Shown here piece after piece: positions 5,139-7,725 of a stretch of DNA of 7,725 bases; the first letter of the stretch is position 1, and each line of letters starts with the position of its first letter. Source of the stretch: JBDZUZ01 sp040255445 (GTDB taxonomy: Bacteria > Planctomycetota > Phycisphaerae > Phycisphaerales > UBA1924); NCBI GenBank assembly GCA_040255445.1, contig JBDZUZ010000167.1, positions 1 through 7,725 on the forward strand, in the 5' to 3' direction. A program made the translations under genes and the position numbers. A model generated the notes under the pieces. The model saw only the letters and a list, made by a program, of their open reading frames with translations, was not told where the DNA came from and did no database searches.

Positions 5139-6095
5139 ATGACAGAGATCGCGAGCCATTCCGACGAGACGCGCCCCACGGTGCTGATCATCGACGACTC
5201 AGCGGACGTCCACCGTCTGCTGAAGGTCCGGCTCAAGCACGAAGAGATCGACTTCCTCAGCGCCGAACGCGGCGCTCCCGGGATCCAGCTCGCGCGGGAC
5301 CACCGCCCCACGCTGGTCCTGCTCGACCTGGATATGCCGGAGATGGACGGCTTCCAGGTCCTGCGGGCCCTCAAGGATCACAACGAGACGCAGCACATCC
5401 CGGTCATCGTCCTGAGCGGCCAGCAGAGCCCTCAGGACAAGGTCACGGCGTTCGAGCTCGGCGCGGTCGACTACATCACCAAGCCGTTCGAGTTCACCGA
5501 GCTCCGCGTCCGCGTCCGCTCCGCCCTGCGGATGCACCAGCTCGTGCAGATGCTCGCCCAGAAGGCTCAGATCGACGGGCTGACCGGGCTCTGGAACCGC
5601 ACCTACTTCGACAACCGCTGGACCGAGGAGCACGCGCGAGCCACGCGTCACGGCCATCCGATCTCGGTGGCTGTCCTCGATGTGGACCACTTCAAGAGCG
5701 TGAACGACACGTTCGGCCACCCCGCGGGCGATGCGGTGCTGCAGGGGCTCGCGAAGATCGCCCGCCGCGAAGCGCGGAACACCGATCTGGCCTGCCGCTA
5801 CGGCGGCGAGGAGTTCGTGCTGATCATGCCCGACACACGGGCGCACGAGGCCGAGATCCTGCTCGAGCGGGTCCGCGCGGCGGTCGAGGCGACCGTCTGG
5901 CCCCGGCACCCGCAGCGGACCGTAACGATCTCGGTGGGGATCGTCGGCGCCACGGGTGTGACGCCCGCCTCTGCCGCGGAGTGGATCGAGGCGGCGGACC
6001 GCAACCTGTACGCCGCCAAGCACGGCGGCCGCAACCGCGTCGTCACAACCGATCTTTCGGTGTGCCTGCCCGGGTTCATCGCGCGGCAGAAGTGA
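5139..6095 (+). CDS. Response regulator with GGDEF diguanylate cyclase domain
   Basis: This 318-residue PleD/WspR-like enzyme makes cyclic di-GMP from two GTP when its receiver is phosphorylated. The receiver (14-130) has D19 and D20, phospho-acceptor D63 in LLDLDMPEMDG, S93 and K115 in TKPFEF. A short helix (132-142, LVQMLAQKAQ) leads to the GGDEF domain (about 145-305): DGLTGLWNRTYFD, then DVDHFKSVNDTFGHPAGDAVL, with the active-site motif GGEEF at 222-226. RNTD at 213-216, exactly five residues before GGEEF, is an intact RxxD inhibitory site, so product feedback inhibition is expected. It lies 62 bp after the Hpt gene and is probably co-transcribed. The ATG at 5139 has no good Shine-Dalgarno site but gives the only start with a full receiver domain. 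With all catalytic residues present, the enzyme is predicted active and tuned by a phosphorelay. Confidence 0.95.
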   Translation: MTEIASHSDETRPTVLIIDDSADVHRLLKVRLKHEEIDFLSAERGAPGIQLARDHRPTLVLLDLDMPEMDGFQVLRALKDHNETQHIPVIVLSGQQSPQDKVTAFELGAVDYITKPFEFTELRVRVRSALRMHQLVQMLAQKAQIDGLTGLWNRTYFDNRWTEEHARATRHGHPISVAVLDVDHFKSVNDTFGHPAGDAVLQGLAKIARREARNTDLACRYGGEEFVLIMPDTRAHEAEILLERVRAAVEATVWPRHPQRTVTISVGIVGATGVTPASAAEWIEAADRNLYAAKHGGRNRVVTTDLSVCLPGFIARQK

Positions 6096-6098
6096 CCG

Positions 6099-6117
6099 GG
6101 CCCGGCTTGGCCGGGCC
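6099..6117. terminator. GC hairpin between convergent genes, possible terminator
   Basis: GGCCCGGC (6099-6106) and GCCGGGCC (6110-6117) form a perfect 8-bp stem with a three-base TTG loop, four bases after the stop of the diguanylate cyclase. The convergent PagL-like gene ends at 6137. Neither side has a T tract, so termination would be weak or Rho-assisted, but the position between converging genes suits a shared terminator. Confidence 0.45.
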
Positions 6118-6136
6118 GCGTACCGCGTCGTCCGAT

Positions 6137-6796
6137 TCAGAACGGGAAGATCAAACCCGCGTACAGCATCACCGAATCGCGTGAGGGGTTGTTCTTCTCG
6201 CCCTCGATGCGTGCGTTGGAGATGTGCGCCCACCGCACCCCCATCTGCAGGCGCAGGCCCTCGCCGGTGAGTTGCCGCGTGGCGCCGACCCCGGCGCGGG
6301 GCGCGAAATTGACGGATGTACCGTCCTCGGGCACATCACCGGTCGAGAACATCAGGCCGATGCCGATGTCGGCGTACGCCGTCCAGTCGCCGGTGTTGAC
6401 GAAGTGGTAGCGGAAGATGAAGGCGGGGTTGATGCCCAACTCATCATCGCCATTGCGTGAGAGCCACCAGCCGCCCAGTTCGGCGGAGAGTTCGACATCC
6501 TGCGCAACGAACCAGCCGAACGCGCCGTGGAGGTTGCCATCGAGACTGTCAGAAAAGTCCTTCGCCGCGCCGCCGCCGATGGTGATCCACCGCGACCCGG
6601 GCGAGCCGAAGGCGACCGGCGCGGGGGCTTCGAGCCTGGGCGCCGACCGCTCGGATGCGGGCGCGCCGGCCGGAGCCGCCGCCGACTGCCCGGCGCTGCG
6701 CGTGACCTGCGCGGGCTCGTTCGAGAGCGTCGCCTGTTGCGCGAGAGCAGTGCCGGCGGTGAGGAAGCAGACAGTCGCGGCGATCACGGTGTTCAT
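6137..6796 (-). CDS. Outer-membrane beta-barrel, PagL-like acyloxyacyl hydrolase candidate
   Basis: The 219-residue product has a signal peptide: MNTVIAATVCFLTAGTALA with cleavage likely after residue 19 (ALA-QQ). A low-complexity alanine/proline linker follows (about 38-62). The rest reads as amphipathic beta strands ending in LYAGLIFPF, with a terminal phenylalanine as expected for an outer-membrane barrel. Near the end, WAHISNARIEGE (189-200) contains the HxSN signature of PagL lipid A 3-O-deacylases, whose active-site histidine and serine would be H191 and S193. The third catalytic residue (a glutamate in Pseudomonas PagL) is not placed with confidence: E198, E200 and D207 are nearby. A lipid A or other acyl-chain deacylase is the best guess; a plain small porin-like barrel is the alternative. 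ATG at 6796 is chosen because it opens the signal peptide; AAGG lies about 6 bases before it. It is transcribed divergently from the SlyX-like gene. Confidence 0.75.
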   Translation of the reverse strand: MNTVIAATVCFLTAGTALAQQATLSNEPAQVTRSAGQSAAAPAGAPASERSAPRLEAPAPVAFGSPGSRWITIGGGAAKDFSDSLDGNLHGAFGWFVAQDVELSAELGGWWLSRNGDDELGINPAFIFRYHFVNTGDWTAYADIGIGLMFSTGDVPEDGTSVNFAPRAGVGATRQLTGEGLRLQMGVRWAHISNARIEGEKNNPSRDSVMLYAGLIFPF

Positions 6797-6826
6797 ATGC
6801 GGCCTTGTCGGGTGAGGTGGCGTGTG

Positions 6827-6846
6827 GGCCGGTAGAGTACCCGGCC
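6827..6846. repeat. Inverted repeat between the PagL-like and SlyX-like genes
   Basis: GGCCGG (6827-6832) and CCGGCC (6841-6846) flank an eight-base loop that itself begins TA and ends TAC, so the symmetry nearly reaches the centre. It could be an operator or a leader hairpin of the minus-strand gene, whose start is 31 bases away. Confidence 0.3.
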
Positions 6847-6853
6847 GCCATGT

Positions 6854-6865
6854 CCGATGCATCGG
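6854..6865. promoter_or_regulatory. Perfect 12-bp palindrome in a divergent intergenic region
   Basis: CCGATGCATCGG reads the same on both strands and lies between the divergent PagL-like and SlyX-like genes, 34 bases before the SlyX start and 57 bases before the other start. Such palindromes are typical binding sites for dimeric regulators, but no regulator is linked to it here. Confidence 0.3.
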
Positions 6866-6899
6866 TCGCATCCGGCACGGCGGCCGGGAGCTTCTCGCG

Positions 6900-7139
6900 A
6901 TGTCGGAGCCGGATTACTGCGATGTCGAGCGTCTCCGCCGGCTCGAGGAGCACCTGGGCTTCGCCGAGCACACCATCGACCAGCTCTCGCAGGCTCTGCG
7001 CGAGGCCATCGATGCCCAGCGGGCGATGGAACGGCGGATAGCGCTGCTCGAGCGGCGCCTGGCCGCGGCAGAGTCGGCGGCAGCTTCCGAAGATGAGTCG
7101 AAGCCCCCGGCCCCCGATCGCTCACGCGGGCAGGAGTGA
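6900..7139 (+). CDS. slyX: SlyX-like coiled-coil protein
   Basis: This 79-residue protein matches the small SlyX family. The segment ERLRRLEEHLGFAEHTIDQL (11-30) is the family hallmark, and heptad-patterned helix continues to about residue 60 (REAIDAQRAMERRIALLERRLAAAE). The tail (60-79) is proline-, serine- and acid-rich, as in other SlyX proteins. SlyX has no established biochemical role; in E. coli the gene lies beside slyD, which is absent here. The start at 6900 has GGGAG (6886-6890) 9 bases upstream; earlier in-frame starts would add residues not seen in the family. Its last 18 bases overlap the end of gpmI on the other strand. The symbol is used on family resemblance and is less certain than the family itself. 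Confidence 0.82.
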   Translation: MSEPDYCDVERLRRLEEHLGFAEHTIDQLSQALREAIDAQRAMERRIALLERRLAAAESAAASEDESKPPAPDRSRGQE

Positions 7140-7725
7140 CTCTCCGGTCATCTCCGCGGGCTTGGGCAGCCCCATCATCGTGAGAGCGGTTGGCAGGATG
7201 TCGGCGAGGCGACCCCCCGAGCGAAGCCGGCGCTGCTCCAGCCCCTTGCCGACGACGATCAGCGGGACCTCATAGGTTGTGTGGGCGGTGTGCGGGGAGT
7301 GGGCCTGCGGGTCCCACAACTGCTCGCTGTTGCCGTGGTCCGCCGTCACGATCAACGAACCATTCCGCGCCAGCGTGGCATCGACGATGCGACCGACACA
7401 GGCATCGACAACCTCGCAGGCCTTGACGGCCGCGGCCAGCTTGCCCGTGTGCCCGACCATGTCGCCGTTGGCGAAGTTGACGACGATGAAATCCTCACAG
7501 TCGGCGGCGTCCAGCCGGTTGAGGACCGCCTGGCAGACTTCCTCGGCCGACATCTCGGGCTTGAGGTCGTACGTCGCGACCTGCTGCGAGCGCGGTATCG
7601 CGCGGCTCTCGCCCGGAAACGGCTCCTCGCGGTAGTCGTTGAAGAAGAAGGTCACGTGCGGGCCCTTCTCGGTCTCGGCGCAGCGGAATTGCCGCAGCCC
7701 GAGCGACGACAGGTACTCCCCCGCG
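7122..7725 (-). CDS. gpmI: 2,3-bisphosphoglycerate-independent phosphoglycerate mutase, 5' part outside the window
   Basis: The last 200 residues of a metal-dependent phosphoglycerate mutase of the alkaline-phosphatase superfamily are present; the whole enzyme is usually around 510-550 residues. It interconverts 3- and 2-phosphoglycerate in glycolysis and gluconeogenesis, in the cytoplasm. The visible part begins GEYLSSLGLRQFRCAETEKG and contains HVTFFFN, VATYDLKPEMS, NFANGDMVGHTG (D88 and H92 of the fragment), TADHGN (D129 and H130) and HTAHT (H148). These carry the phosphatase-domain metal ligands. The C-terminus DILPTALTMMGLPKPAEMTG is also typical. All visible motifs are intact, so the gene appears functional. 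The stop at 7122 makes an 18-bp convergent overlap with the SlyX-like gene. Confidence 0.97.
   Translation of the reverse strand, partial: AGEYLSSLGLRQFRCAETEKGPHVTFFFNDYREEPFPGESRAIPRSQQVATYDLKPEMSAEEVCQAVLNRLDAADCEDFIVVNFANGDMVGHTGKLAAAVKACEVVDACVGRIVDATLARNGSLIVTADHGNSEQLWDPQAHSPHTAHTTYEVPLIVVGKGLEQRRLRSGGRLADILPTALTMMGLPKPAEMTGESLLPA

Noticed and set aside
5105..6233. Long frames on both strands overlapping the REC-GGDEF gene
   Set aside because: The 5139-6095 frame has complete receiver and GGDEF motifs; the others are arginine- and proline-rich shadows.
1..7725. tRNA, rRNA, CRISPR arrays, insertion sequences or phage attachment sites
   Set aside because: No cloverleaf, regularly spaced repeat, transposase or integrase text, or terminal inverted repeat was seen.

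Overview
The window is GC-rich, tightly packed bacterial chromosome with coding on both strands. I see no tRNA, rRNA, CRISPR array, transposase or integrase. A PagL-like outer-membrane beta-barrel points to a Gram-negative envelope. The mix of stress proteins, two-component proteins, a SlyX-like protein and a gpmI carrying an FNDYREEPFPGE stretch would fit a planctomycete (Phycisphaerae-like) bacterium. That placement rests on general impression, not on a marker gene.

Layout, left to right. (1) Positions 1-575, minus strand: an unrecognised protein running off the left edge. An overlapping 80-codon frame starts at 694 inside an ATGA overlap with the next gene, so the 5' part of this gene may be frameshifted. 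(2) 691-1665, minus: a WYL-domain HTH regulator. (3) 1747-2333, minus: a stress operon with a DUF1328/YtjA-type membrane peptide first, then a CsbD-like protein. Both have strong Shine-Dalgarno sites, and a clear intrinsic terminator follows. (4) 2517-3212, minus: an OmpR/PhoB-type response regulator with no histidine kinase beside it. (5) 3213-3490: a divergent control region with repeated TCATG elements. (6) 3491-4576, plus: a DJ-1/PfpI-family stress protein and a small two-helix membrane protein, closed by a second intrinsic terminator at 4637-4669. (7) 4729-6095, plus: a free-standing Hpt protein followed by a REC-GGDEF diguanylate cyclase. (8) 6137-6796, minus: a secreted PagL-like beta-barrel. 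(9) 6900-7139, plus: a SlyX-like coiled coil, divergent from (8) and overlapping by 18 bp, tail to tail, with (10) the 3' part of gpmI, 7122-7725, minus, which runs off the right edge.

How the parts may work together. CsbD-like, YtjA-like and PfpI-like proteins are each linked to general stress in other bacteria. Here they flank one orphan OmpR-type regulator, whose divergent promoter region could control the PfpI operon and the regulator itself. The Hpt/REC-GGDEF pair looks like the end of a phosphorelay that makes cyclic di-GMP, with its sensor kinase elsewhere. gpmI is core glycolysis and is probably unrelated to its neighbours. I found no clear evidence of an entirely new system. The points most worth a second look are the possible frameshift at the left end, the regulator/PfpI intergenic repeats, and the Hpt-diguanylate cyclase pair.
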